From contig CALLQM010000360.1 of assembly GCA_938014855.1 (NCBI GenBank), positions 1-13,935 of the forward strand: a stretch of 13,935 bases of DNA, in the 5' to 3' direction. Position numbers and translations under genes: made by a program. The stretch's first letter is position 1; every line of letters begins with the position of its first letter. This DNA comes from an uncultured Clostridia bacterium. GTDB taxonomy: Bacteria > Bacillota > Clostridia > Oscillospirales > Ruminococcaceae. This document shows positions 1 to 6,021 of this stretch, in pieces. The notes under the pieces are model-generated. The model ran no database searches and was not told where the DNA came from. It saw only the letters and a program-made list of their open reading frames with translations.

Positions 1-864
1 CGTCAGCTGGTTATGGTCACAGGCAATATTGGCGGAGTCAAACACCGGAGCAAGTTCGTGCTGAGCGGGTGCGACTTCGTTGTGCTTTGTTTTGCAGGGA
101 ACGCCAAGCGACCAAAGCTCATCATCGAGCGCATGCATAAAGTCCGAGACACGCAGACGGATGCGTCCGCAGTAGTGGTCATCCAGTTCCTGCCCTTTGG
201 GCGGTTTTGCTCCAAGCAGTGTGCGGCCGCAGATTTTAAGATCCAACCGTTTTTCATATGCGGCGCGGTCAATCAGAAAATATTCTTGTTCTGCGCCGAC
301 GGTCGGCACGACGCTCTTGGTGGTGGTATGTCCCAGCAGGCGCAGAAGCCGCAGAGACGCGTTGTTGACTACCTCCATGGAACGAAGCAGAGGCGTTTTT
401 TGGTCGAGCGCCTCGCCGGTATAGGCACAGAAAGCGGTTGGAATATAAAGCGTACCATCTTTTACAAAAGCGGGGCTTGTGGGATCCCATGCGGTGTATC
501 CGCGCGCCTCAAATGTGGCACGCAAACCGCCGGAAGGGAACGAAGAAGCGTCCGGCTCACCTTTGACGAGAGCTTTCGGAGAAAACTCGAGCACCGCGTT
601 GCCGTCGCTTACCGGTTCTAAAAAGGAGTCGTGTTTTCCGGCAGTGATATTGTTGAGCGGCTGAAACCAGTGGGTATAATGTGTAGCGCCCAGCTCGGTT
701 GCCCAGTCTTTCATTCCCTCCGCAACCGCCGAAGCGATTTCAGGGTCGAGGGGCAGTCCGTCCTTCTGGGTGCGTTTCAGGCTTTCGTAAACCTCACGTG
801 ACAAATATTTTCGCATAGCGGCATCGCCGAACACACGGCTGCCGTAAAGCGCTGTCAAATCCAT
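1..864 (-). CDS. glnN: Type III glutamine synthetase, N-terminal part (runs off left edge)
   Basis: ATP-dependent glutamate + ammonia -> glutamine in the cytosol, the main ammonia assimilation step. Translating the minus strand from the ATG at 862-864 gives 288 uninterrupted codons to the window edge, beginning MDLTALYGSRVFGDAAM. Two catalytic-domain blocks typical of the GSIII (GlnN) family are visible: VGAEQEYF at residues 189-196 and KHNEVAPAQHELAP at 260-273; the extended forms around these blocks distinguish GSIII from GSI and GSII. Family members are usually near 700 aa, so about 40% is present and the end of the catalytic domain and the C-terminus lie outside. AGGAGG (870-875) sits 5 nt before the ATG and fixes the start. 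A sigma-A promoter lies at 958-986. The gene is divergent from the ChrB-like gene at 1118. No frameshift seen. Identity is secure; regulation is not readable from the leader. Confidence 0.95.
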   Translation of the reverse strand, partial: MDLTALYGSRVFGDAAMRKYLSREVYESLKRTQKDGLPLDPEIASAVAEGMKDWATELGATHYTHWFQPLNNITAGKHDSFLEPVSDGNAVLEFSPKALVKGEPDASSFPSGGLRATFEARGYTAWDPTSPAFVKDGTLYIPTAFCAYTGEALDQKTPLLRSMEVVNNASLRLLRLLGHTTTKSVVPTVGAEQEYFLIDRAAYEKRLDLKICGRTLLGAKPPKGQELDDHYCGRIRLRVSDFMHALDDELWSLGVPCKTKHNEVAPAQHELAPVFDSANIACDHNQLT

Positions 865-957
865 AGTGACCTCCTATAATCTTTCATAACACAACACAAA
901 CACACGAAAACCTGTTGATGAGCAGGCATCTTTCATCGAGTAAAAGAACTAAAAATT

Positions 958-986
958 ATTCTATCATTTCGCATACCAACATGCAA
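958..986 (-). promoter_or_regulatory. Sigma-A promoter for glnN
   Basis: On the minus strand TTGCAT (-35, 981-986) is followed after 17 nt by TAGAAT (-10, 958-963). Predicted transcription starts near 951, giving a leader of about 87 nt before the ATG. Spacing is ideal and each box differs from consensus by only one or two bases. No other promoter of this quality lies between the two divergent genes on this strand. Confidence 0.65.
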
Positions 987-1021
987 GTAGCAACCGCAGG
1001 TATCCAATGCGGAAATCCAAT

Positions 1022-1050
1022 TATTTCATAAGCATATTATTTATGAAATA
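1022..1050. promoter_or_regulatory. Perfect 10-bp inverted repeat, possible operator
   Basis: TATTTCATAA (1022-1031) and its exact reverse complement TTATGAAATA (1041-1050) are separated by 9 nt. The repeat ends 4 nt before the -35 box of the plus-strand promoter (1055) and lies 35 nt upstream of the glnN -35 box. Neither gene's RNA would contain it, so it is more likely a DNA-binding site for a dimeric regulator than an RNA structure. No regulator gene is in the window. AT-rich intergenic DNA can give such repeats by chance, so the functional reading is inference. Confidence 0.45.
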
Positions 1051-1054
1051 GTCA

Positions 1055-1083
1055 TTGACGGAAAAGCTAACAGTTGTTACAAT
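1055..1083 (+). promoter_or_regulatory. Sigma-A promoter for the ChrB-like/LiaF-like operon
   Basis: TTGACG (-35, 1055-1060), a 17-nt spacer and TACAAT (-10, 1078-1083) are each one base from consensus. Transcription should begin near 1090, about 28 nt before the GTG start at 1118. This decides the start of the next gene: the in-frame TTG at 1055 is part of the -35 box, so it cannot be the translation start of this transcript. Confidence 0.75.
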
Positions 1084-1088
1084 TGTAA
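1077..1088. promoter_or_regulatory. 12-bp palindrome TTACAATTGTAA over the -10 box
   Basis: A perfect palindrome containing the whole -10 hexamer. Its core fits TACAnnTGTA, the form of operators bound by the CopY/BlaI/MecI winged-helix repressor family. A protein bound here would block RNA polymerase directly, so repression is the natural reading. No such repressor is encoded in the window; assignment to this family rests only on the match of the core. Confidence 0.4.
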
Positions 1089-1117
1089 TACATAACCGTT
1101 TAAAAGGAGTGGCGTGT

Positions 1118-1648
1118 GTGCAGAGAGCTATCTGGCTGGCGCTGAGTTATAATTTACCGGCGAATCCATCGAAAATCCGGGTTTATGTTTGGCGCAAGCT
1201 CAAGGAATTCGGAGCAGAATATTTTAAACAAGGAGTCGCGATTTTACCGATCGCGCCGCAAAGCATGCAGCAATTTGCCGCGCTGGCGCAAAAAATCCGT
1301 CAAATGGGCGGAGAAGCGTCCATCGTGGAACTGCGGTTTACCGATCCGGTCGATGAAGCGCAGATGACTGCACGATTCAAGAAACAAAGCGAAGCGGAAT
1401 ATACCGAACTGCTCAATGACTGCAAAAAGGCACTGCGTGAACTTCGCAACCTGCCCGCCGCTTTATCCCAAAAAGAAGGGGAACAGATGAAACAGGTCGT
1501 CAAACGGTACCGTAAAGCGCGTTCCAAGGACTTTTTTAAGACTAGCACGTCCAAAGAAATTGAGGCGGGAATCGATGAGATGATCGACAGCGTGCGTGAA
1601 ATTGCTTCTGATTTCGGCAAACAACTTCGGGCAATGATGGATAATTAA
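1118..1648 (+). CDS. Stand-alone ChrB N-terminal-like domain protein (176 aa)
   Basis: The first ~75 residues match the pattern of the N-terminal domain of ChrB, known from chromate-resistance operons: WLALSYNLPANPSKIRVYVW (6-25) followed by RKLKEFGA and a hydrophobic GVAILP (39-44). The rest (about 85-176) is charged and predicted helical, with a likely coiled coil around 88-135. The C-terminal ChrB domain is missing and no ChrA-type transporter is nearby, so chromate resistance should not be assumed. No membrane segment or signal peptide. The start is GTG 1118 because AGGAG (1105-1109) lies 8 nt upstream and the promoter occupies 1055-1083. It stands 24 nt before the LiaF-like gene and is probably co-transcribed with it. 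Molecular function unknown; family call fairly confident. Confidence 0.75.
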   Translation: MQRAIWLALSYNLPANPSKIRVYVWRKLKEFGAEYFKQGVAILPIAPQSMQQFAALAQKIRQMGGEASIVELRFTDPVDEAQMTARFKKQSEAEYTELLNDCKKALRELRNLPAALSQKEGEQMKQVVKRYRKARSKDFFKTSTSKEIEAGIDEMIDSVREIASDFGKQLRAMMDN

Positions 1649-1672
1649 TGGTGTAACAGATGGAGGAATCAT

Positions 1673-2353
1673 ATGAAAAATCGTATTTCAGGCATCCTTT
1701 GGGGAATTGCCTTTATTATTGCCGGAGTGGGGTTTGCCGGTGACGCATTTGGCATTTGGAATTTCGAACTCTTTTTTGATGGATGGTGGACGCTGTTTAT
1801 TATTGTACCCTCTCTCATCAGCTTATTCCAAAATGGATTTCGGACGTCGACGCTTATTTTCCTTGGTATCGGTATTTTACTGCTGTTGGCGGCGCAGGAT
1901 GTCATTGACCAGGCATTGCTCGGAAAGCTGTTGGTTCCGGCAGGCTTAATTCTCATCGGCATACGGATTCTATTTCGAAATCCACGGCGCTGGGTCTCCA
2001 AGCAGGCGGTATCCTCGTCCGGGGAATCGAATCGCTTTTGCGACTGCTGGGCTGTTTTGGGCGGCAGGGAAGAAACATTCACCGGCTGGCTGGGAGGAGC
2101 AAATTTGACCGCTGTTTTGGGCAGTGCCGAACTGGATCTTCGAAATGCTGTCATCGATCATGACATCGTCATTTCCGTAACGGCAGTGATGGGCGGAGCC
2201 GAACTGCGGGTGCCGCAAAATGTCCGCGTTCATGTCAATGTCACACCGATTCTCGGCGGCGTCGATAATCGCGCCAACGAGATTGTGGGAGGAGAGGTGC
2301 CCACAATCTATGTGAACGGTCTTTGCATTATGGGCGGCTTGGATATTAAATAA
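1673..2353 (+). CDS. LiaF-like membrane protein with C-terminal beta-repeat domain (226 aa)
   Basis: The N-terminal ~105 residues contain about four hydrophobic segments (roughly 7-24, 39-53, 59-74, 84-101), as in the LiaI/LiaF-like transmembrane region. The C-terminal part (125-226) repeats a short motif: WAVLGG 126-131, TAVLGS 146-151, TAVMGG 170-175, TPILGG 191-196 and LCIMGG 217-222, spaced 20-26 residues apart, as expected for the LiaF C-terminal beta-solenoid. In Bacillus LiaF holds the LiaRS envelope-stress system off, but no LiaR or LiaS is present here, so only a membrane or envelope-related role can be inferred. GGAGG (1662-1666) is 6 nt before the ATG. Second gene of an operon with the ChrB-like gene; a strong hairpin follows 8 nt after the stop. 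Confidence 0.8.
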   Translation: MKNRISGILWGIAFIIAGVGFAGDAFGIWNFELFFDGWWTLFIIVPSLISLFQNGFRTSTLIFLGIGILLLLAAQDVIDQALLGKLLVPAGLILIGIRILFRNPRRWVSKQAVSSSGESNRFCDCWAVLGGREETFTGWLGGANLTAVLGSAELDLRNAVIDHDIVISVTAVMGGAELRVPQNVRVHVNVTPILGGVDNRANEIVGGEVPTIYVNGLCIMGGLDIK

Positions 2354-2361
2354 TACGAAAT

Positions 2362-2400
2362 AAGGTCCTGCACACGATGTGTGCAGGACCTTTTGTCTTT
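2362..2400. terminator. Intrinsic terminator between convergent LiaF-like gene and lepA
   Basis: A 14-bp perfect stem (2362-2375 with 2379-2392) with the 3-nt loop GAT, followed on the plus strand by TTTTGTCTTTT, whose end touches the lepA stop codon (2400-2402). On the minus strand the stem is followed by ATTTCGTATTATTT, weaker but AT-rich, so it may also stop lepA transcripts. The loop is only 3 nt, so the last pair may open. Confidence 0.9.
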
Positions 2401-4214
2401 TAATCGTTGGAATCCAGTTTGAGAACCGCCATAAACGCTTCCTGCGGAACCGAGACACTGCCCAGCTGACGCATACGCTTTTTGCCCTCTTTTTGTTTTT
2501 CCAGCAGCTTTTTCTTTCGCGTGATATCGCCGCCGTAGCATTTGGCGAGAACGTCCTTGCGCATGGCTTTTACCGTTTCGCGCGCAATGATTTTTCCGCC
2601 GACTGCCGCTTGAATGGGAATTTCGAACATCTGACGCGGGATGTGCTCCTTCAGATTCGCCGCCATTTTCCTAGCGCGCGGATATGCTTTATCCGCATGC
2701 GCGATAAACGACAGAGCATCGACCACGTCACCATTGAGCATGATATCAAGCTTGACGAGCTTGGAATCCCGATAGCCGCACAGCTCATAGTCAAAGGATG
2801 CATATCCTTTTGTGCGGGACTTGAGCGTGTCAAAGAAGTCATACACAATTTCATTGAGCGGTAATTCATAGTGCAGTTCCACGCGGTCGGTATCCAGATA
2901 ATTCGTATCCAAATAAACAGCGCGGCGATCTTGACACAGTTCCATAATATTGCCGATAAACTGGGTAGGCGTGAAGATATTGGCTTTGACAAACGGCTCC
3001 TGCGCAGATGCGATTAATGCAGGATCGGGATAAGCGGACGGGTTATCGATCCAAAGTTCTTCACCGTTGGTCATGGTCAGCTTGTAAATAACGCTGGGTA
3101 AGGTTGTAATGATGTCAAAATTATATTCGCGTTCCAAGCGCTCTTGAATGATTTCCATATGCAGAAGACCCAAGAATCCACAGCGGAAACCGAACCCGAG
3201 TGCGGCGGATGTTTCCGGCTCAAAGGATAGGGACGCATCGTTTAACTGCAATTTTTCCAGCGCATCCCGCAGATCGGGATATCTTGCACCGTCCAGCGGA
3301 TAAATGCCGGAAAAGACCATTGGCTGTACTTTTCGGTAGCCGGGCAGAGGCTTGTCCGCCGGATGTTCGGCGTTGGTCACGGTGTCACCTACGGCGGTGT
3401 CGCGAACGGTTTTGATGGAGGCGGCGATGTAACCAACTTGTCCGGCAAACAGTTCCTGCCGTGGTTCAAGCGAAGTTGCACTCATGACACCGCATTCCAC
3501 AACGTTAAATTCCGCCCCTTTTGCCATCATTTTGATGGTCATACCCGGTTTAATCGTTCCGTCCATGACACGGACATATACGATAACGCCCTTGTAGCTG
3601 TCATAATAGCTGTCGAAGATCAGCGCACGCAGAGGTTTTTCGTCATCTCCAACCGGCGGCGGAACGTCTTTGACGATGCGTTCCAGCACCTCATGCACAT
3701 TCAGCCCTGTCTTAGCGGAAATGCGCGGCGCGTCCAAGCAGGGGATTCCAATGACATCCTCCACTTCCTGTGCGATGCGCTCCGGCTCGGCGGCGGGCAG
3801 GTCGATTTTATTGATGACCGGCGTCACTTCCAAATCGTGTTCTACCGCAAGATAGGTGTTTGCCAGTGTCTGCGCCTGAATGCCCTGTGAAGCGTCAACA
3901 ATCAGCACCGCGCCTTCGCAGGCCGCCAGTGAACGCGATACTTCATAGTTAAAGTCGACATGTCCGGGAGTGTCGATGAGGTTAAAGAAATAATCTTCTC
4001 CGTCATCCGCATGGTATTTCAGCGAAACCGCGCGTGCCTTGATTGTGATGCCGCGTTCCCGCTCAATATCCATATTATCGAGGATTTGTTCGGACATTTC
4101 ACGTTTACTGACCGTATCGGTCTGTTCGAGAATGCGGTCAGCAAGTGTGCTTTTGCCATGGTCTATATGGGCAATAATGCAAAAATTACGAATATTCTTT
4201 CTCCGGTCTGCCAT
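2400..4214 (-). CDS. lepA: Elongation factor 4 (LepA), ribosomal GTPase
   Basis: Translational GTPase acting on the ribosome (back-translocation in vitro, role in initiation and 30S biogenesis proposed). At 604 aa it is full length for LepA. The G motifs are intact: G1 AHIDHGKS 15-22, G2 RGIT 54-57, G3 DTPGH 81-85, G4 NKID 135-138, G5 SAK 166-168. The EF-G-like segment GFRCGFLGLLHMEII follows in the middle, and the LepA-specific C-terminal domain ends the protein. The start gives the usual family N-terminus (IRNFCIIAHIDHGKSTLADR at 8-27), although the ribosome binding site is weak (AGGT 8 nt upstream). It has its own promoter at 4275-4304 and is preceded by a terminator, so it is separated from the sporulation genes. 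hemW, often next to lepA in Firmicutes, is not here. Confidence 0.97.
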   Translation of the reverse strand: MADRRKNIRNFCIIAHIDHGKSTLADRILEQTDTVSKREMSEQILDNMDIERERGITIKARAVSLKYHADDGEDYFFNLIDTPGHVDFNYEVSRSLAACEGAVLIVDASQGIQAQTLANTYLAVEHDLEVTPVINKIDLPAAEPERIAQEVEDVIGIPCLDAPRISAKTGLNVHEVLERIVKDVPPPVGDDEKPLRALIFDSYYDSYKGVIVYVRVMDGTIKPGMTIKMMAKGAEFNVVECGVMSATSLEPRQELFAGQVGYIAASIKTVRDTAVGDTVTNAEHPADKPLPGYRKVQPMVFSGIYPLDGARYPDLRDALEKLQLNDASLSFEPETSAALGFGFRCGFLGLLHMEIIQERLEREYNFDIITTLPSVIYKLTMTNGEELWIDNPSAYPDPALIASAQEPFVKANIFTPTQFIGNIMELCQDRRAVYLDTNYLDTDRVELHYELPLNEIVYDFFDTLKSRTKGYASFDYELCGYRDSKLVKLDIMLNGDVVDALSFIAHADKAYPRARKMAANLKEHIPRQMFEIPIQAAVGGKIIARETVKAMRKDVLAKCYGGDITRKKKLLEKQKEGKKRMRQLGSVSVPQEAFMAVLKLDSND

Positions 4215-4274
4215 TTATTACCTACCGTTTCTGCCCCTTGAGATGGGCGTTTGTATTACTTGATATAATACTAA

Positions 4275-4304
4275 ATTATAGCATATTTAAATAATCTTTT
4301 GCAA
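4275..4304 (-). promoter_or_regulatory. Extended -10 sigma-A promoter for lepA
   Basis: On the minus strand TTGCAA (4299-4304), an 18-nt spacer and a perfect TATAAT (4275-4280), preceded by TGC so that it reads TGCTATAAT, an extended -10. Predicted start near 4268, about 53 nt before the lepA ATG. It lies between the terminator of the sporulation cluster and lepA, giving lepA vegetative expression. Confidence 0.75.
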
Positions 4305-4330
4305 TGGGATTTCTACTTAAAACAATGGAA

Positions 4331-4365
4331 CAACAGAAAGGCGCCTAACTGCTAGGCGCCTTTCT
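4331..4365 (-). terminator. Terminator of the gpr-spoIIP-126-aa gene cluster
   Basis: A 13-bp perfect stem (4335-4347 with 4353-4365) with a 5-nt loop. Reading the minus strand the 3' arm ends TTTCT and continues GTTGTTCC, a modest U-rich tail. The last seven codons of the 126-aa gene, including its TAG stop (4345-4347), lie inside the hairpin. Ribosomes finishing the gene would mask it, so read-through to lepA is possible when the RNA is well translated. Confidence 0.75.
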
Positions 4366-4725
4366 AATGTTTTGTAAATATTGTTCCTGTAAATACTCGT
4401 TGTAATATTTTATCCACCGATATTTTAATTGCGATACCAAAATTTCCCCATTTAGTATTTTACGCGGTGTCACGAGACAGGCGTATTCTTTTCTCTTGCT
4501 TTCCAGTTGGTTGATGGGATCGAGGGAAAGATGGTATTCCTGTCCCAGCAGTGCGACACGATAATGAAGCGCGTCGGGTTTGGAAAAGGAAAGGGCGGGC
4601 ACTGAATCGCCGGTTTCGTATCTTGAACTTGTGGAATCGACCAACAGGAACACGGCAAGCCAGCCGCTGAAGAGCAGGGATAAGAAGAATGCGGAGAAAA
4701 AGAGTCGTAGATCATGTTTTATCAT
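4345..4725 (-). CDS. Unrecognised membrane-anchored protein in the sporulation cluster (126 aa)
   Basis: I do not recognise this family. The protein has a short positively charged start (MIKHDLR), one hydrophobic segment at about 9-29 that could be a membrane anchor or uncleaved signal, then a ~95-residue polar domain expected outside the membrane. Its C-terminal part is rich in Lys, Tyr and Gln (for example YRWIKYYNEYLQEQY at 102-116) and probably helical. No catalytic motif seen. It begins 22 nt after the spoIIP stop on the same strand and no promoter separates them, so it is probably co-transcribed with spoIIP and expressed during sporulation. AAGGTG about 10 nt before the ATG is an acceptable ribosome binding site. 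It is a real gene by position, length and its own terminator; the function is open. Confidence 0.75.
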   Translation of the reverse strand: MIKHDLRLFFSAFFLSLLFSGWLAVFLLVDSTSSRYETGDSVPALSFSKPDALHYRVALLGQEYHLSLDPINQLESKRKEYACLVTPRKILNGEILVSQLKYRWIKYYNEYLQEQYLQNIRKAPSS

Positions 4726-4747
4726 CCTGTATATTCACCTTGTTTTA

Positions 4748-5950
4748 TTACTCTTTGTTTTTATTCGTTAGCAGATTTGCCAACGATTTCCCAACTAATT
4801 GTGCAGAGTAAATACTTTCATCCAGTGTGTTGGCGTTGGAACCAACTTCTAAAAGCAACGAACCGGTCGTTTTATCCATGTTATATTTGCGGTAGCAGAA
4901 GAAAATCGGGCGGGTGAGCTGGGGATAATCCCGCTCAACGGCATCTTGTAACGAGGCGGCAAACCGCAGATTTTCGCGCCATTCGGGAACGTTCATGGTG
5001 CCGTCATCACTGCCGGTAATAATCATGAGCTGTGCGGCTTTTTTGCCGTCGATTTCAACCACCGGTTTCACAATGAGCTTTTCTTCTCGCTGAATTGCGT
5101 CACGATGGAGATCGAGCGCGATTTTAATGGACGGGTACTGATCTAAATAGGACTGAATCGTTTTTGCGCTGCGCTCATAAGAACCATTATAAGACGGATA
5201 ATCATGCTGAGTGGTGTCGTGGATGACCACGATTCCGGCGTCTTCCAGTTCCTTGACCAGTGCATCCCCGACCTTGACCATGTTTTTTGCATTGTTGGTA
5301 GTGCGCCAAGTGTTGCGGATGTCGTACGTACTGCTGTCGTAAAGTTCAAAGCTTTCGGTTGCGTGTGTATGAAAGACGAGCACTTGTGGCTCTTTGGTGT
5401 GTTCCAGCTCGATGTTCATGCCTTTCTGCATGATAGATATGATTTCGCTGTCGGGCACCTGTGTGTAGTTGTGCAAGAGCCCCTCGCCGTAACGAAGCAG
5501 GTTGCTGCCGCTTCCCGCCATGTTTTCCTGAAGCAGTGTGCCGCGATAAGCTTTGGGTATTTCATGCTTATTGTCGGCCGCGGGCGAAGGGTCACGGCTG
5601 GTTGTTTTTTTGTTTTCTTTGGGAGAACGGGAGGAAGATGTGTTATCAGGAACGCTGGAAGTTCCCGGCTCCTCTTCCGGGAACGGCTCCACATAGGGAG
5701 TCACTTCCTGCTCACTGCTGTTGTAGTAGTCGTCATCAAGCTTGTCTTGGAAACGATTTTCCAAAAGAGACAGCGACCCCTCCGGCATACTGATCATGGC
5801 GGAAATGAGCGCGGCTTTTTGTGTAAAATCAAACAGACTGGATGGAAACACGGACGTTGCCAATAGGATAAGGGGAAGCGTTATGGCAGTAATGAGGAGA
5901 GCCATAGGCCGCCGGCCTATCGAATGTTTACGACCGTTATGTTTGCGCAT
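4748..5950 (-). CDS. spoIIP: Stage II sporulation protein P, peptidoglycan hydrolase
   Basis: Mother-cell membrane-anchored amidase/endopeptidase that works with SpoIID and SpoIIM to thin septal peptidoglycan and drive engulfment. The 400-aa protein has a basic N-terminus, one membrane segment at about 16-36, a low-complexity Ser/Pro/Glu/Lys linker (about 78-132) and the SpoIIP catalytic domain (about 150-395). Signature blocks are present: HTHATES 194-200, DLHRDA 280-285 and LLEVGSNANTLDE 366-378, which carry the expected zinc-binding His and Glu residues. GAGGGGGG about 7 nt before the ATG is the ribosome binding site. It follows gpr by 71 nt, a gap holding a sigma-E-like promoter, as fits mother-cell expression. 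Length is normal. A GC-rich 17-nt palindrome lies within codons 11-16. Confidence 0.97.
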   Translation of the reverse strand: MRKHNGRKHSIGRRPMALLITAITLPLILLATSVFPSSLFDFTQKAALISAMISMPEGSLSLLENRFQDKLDDDYYNSSEQEVTPYVEPFPEEEPGTSSVPDNTSSSRSPKENKKTTSRDPSPAADNKHEIPKAYRGTLLQENMAGSGSNLLRYGEGLLHNYTQVPDSEIISIMQKGMNIELEHTKEPQVLVFHTHATESFELYDSSTYDIRNTWRTTNNAKNMVKVGDALVKELEDAGIVVIHDTTQHDYPSYNGSYERSAKTIQSYLDQYPSIKIALDLHRDAIQREEKLIVKPVVEIDGKKAAQLMIITGSDDGTMNVPEWRENLRFAASLQDAVERDYPQLTRPIFFCYRKYNMDKTTGSLLLEVGSNANTLDESIYSAQLVGKSLANLLTNKNKE

Positions 5951-5988
5951 CCCTGTTCCCCCCTCAGACGACAGAACCGTTTCTGTTC

Positions 5989-6017
5989 ATCTTATGAGGA
6001 GTTATGCAAAATTATGC
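5989..6017 (-). promoter_or_regulatory. Candidate sigma-E promoter for spoIIP
   Basis: On the minus strand GCATAAT (6011-6017) is followed after 14 nt by CATAAGAT (5989-5996). Compared with the sporulation sigma-E pattern (KMATATT, about 14 nt, CATACAHT) the boxes match at 6 of 7 and 6 of 8 positions. Position fits: just after the gpr stop and about 38 nt before the spoIIP start. In Bacillus spoIIP is under sigma-E while gpr is forespore-expressed, so an internal promoter is expected here. Confidence 0.5.
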
Positions 6018-6021
6018 CGAT

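Noticed and set aside
13..621. Long plus-strand open frame of 202 codons
   Set aside because: It lies entirely opposite the glnN coding strand, which has clear GSIII motifs; the plus-strand product has no recognisable motif or ribosome binding site.
911..926. CCTG/CAGG hairpin with TTTT in the glnN leader, possible attenuator or ANTAR target
   Set aside because: The stem is only 4-5 bp and the loop lacks the A-N-N-G pattern of ANTAR two-hexaloop targets, so it is too weak to call.
1055..1117. TTG start at 1055 for the ChrB-like gene (21 extra residues)
   Set aside because: The TTG is the -35 box of the promoter, and a good AGGAG site lies 8 nt before the GTG at 1118.
1118..2353. Chromate-resistance operon
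   Set aside because: Only the ChrB N-terminal-like domain is present; there is no ChrA transporter and no C-terminal ChrB domain.
5971..5986. ACAGAA/TTCTGT hairpin between gpr and spoIIP as a terminator
   Set aside because: A 6-bp AT-rich stem with no U-run; unlikely to terminate transcription.
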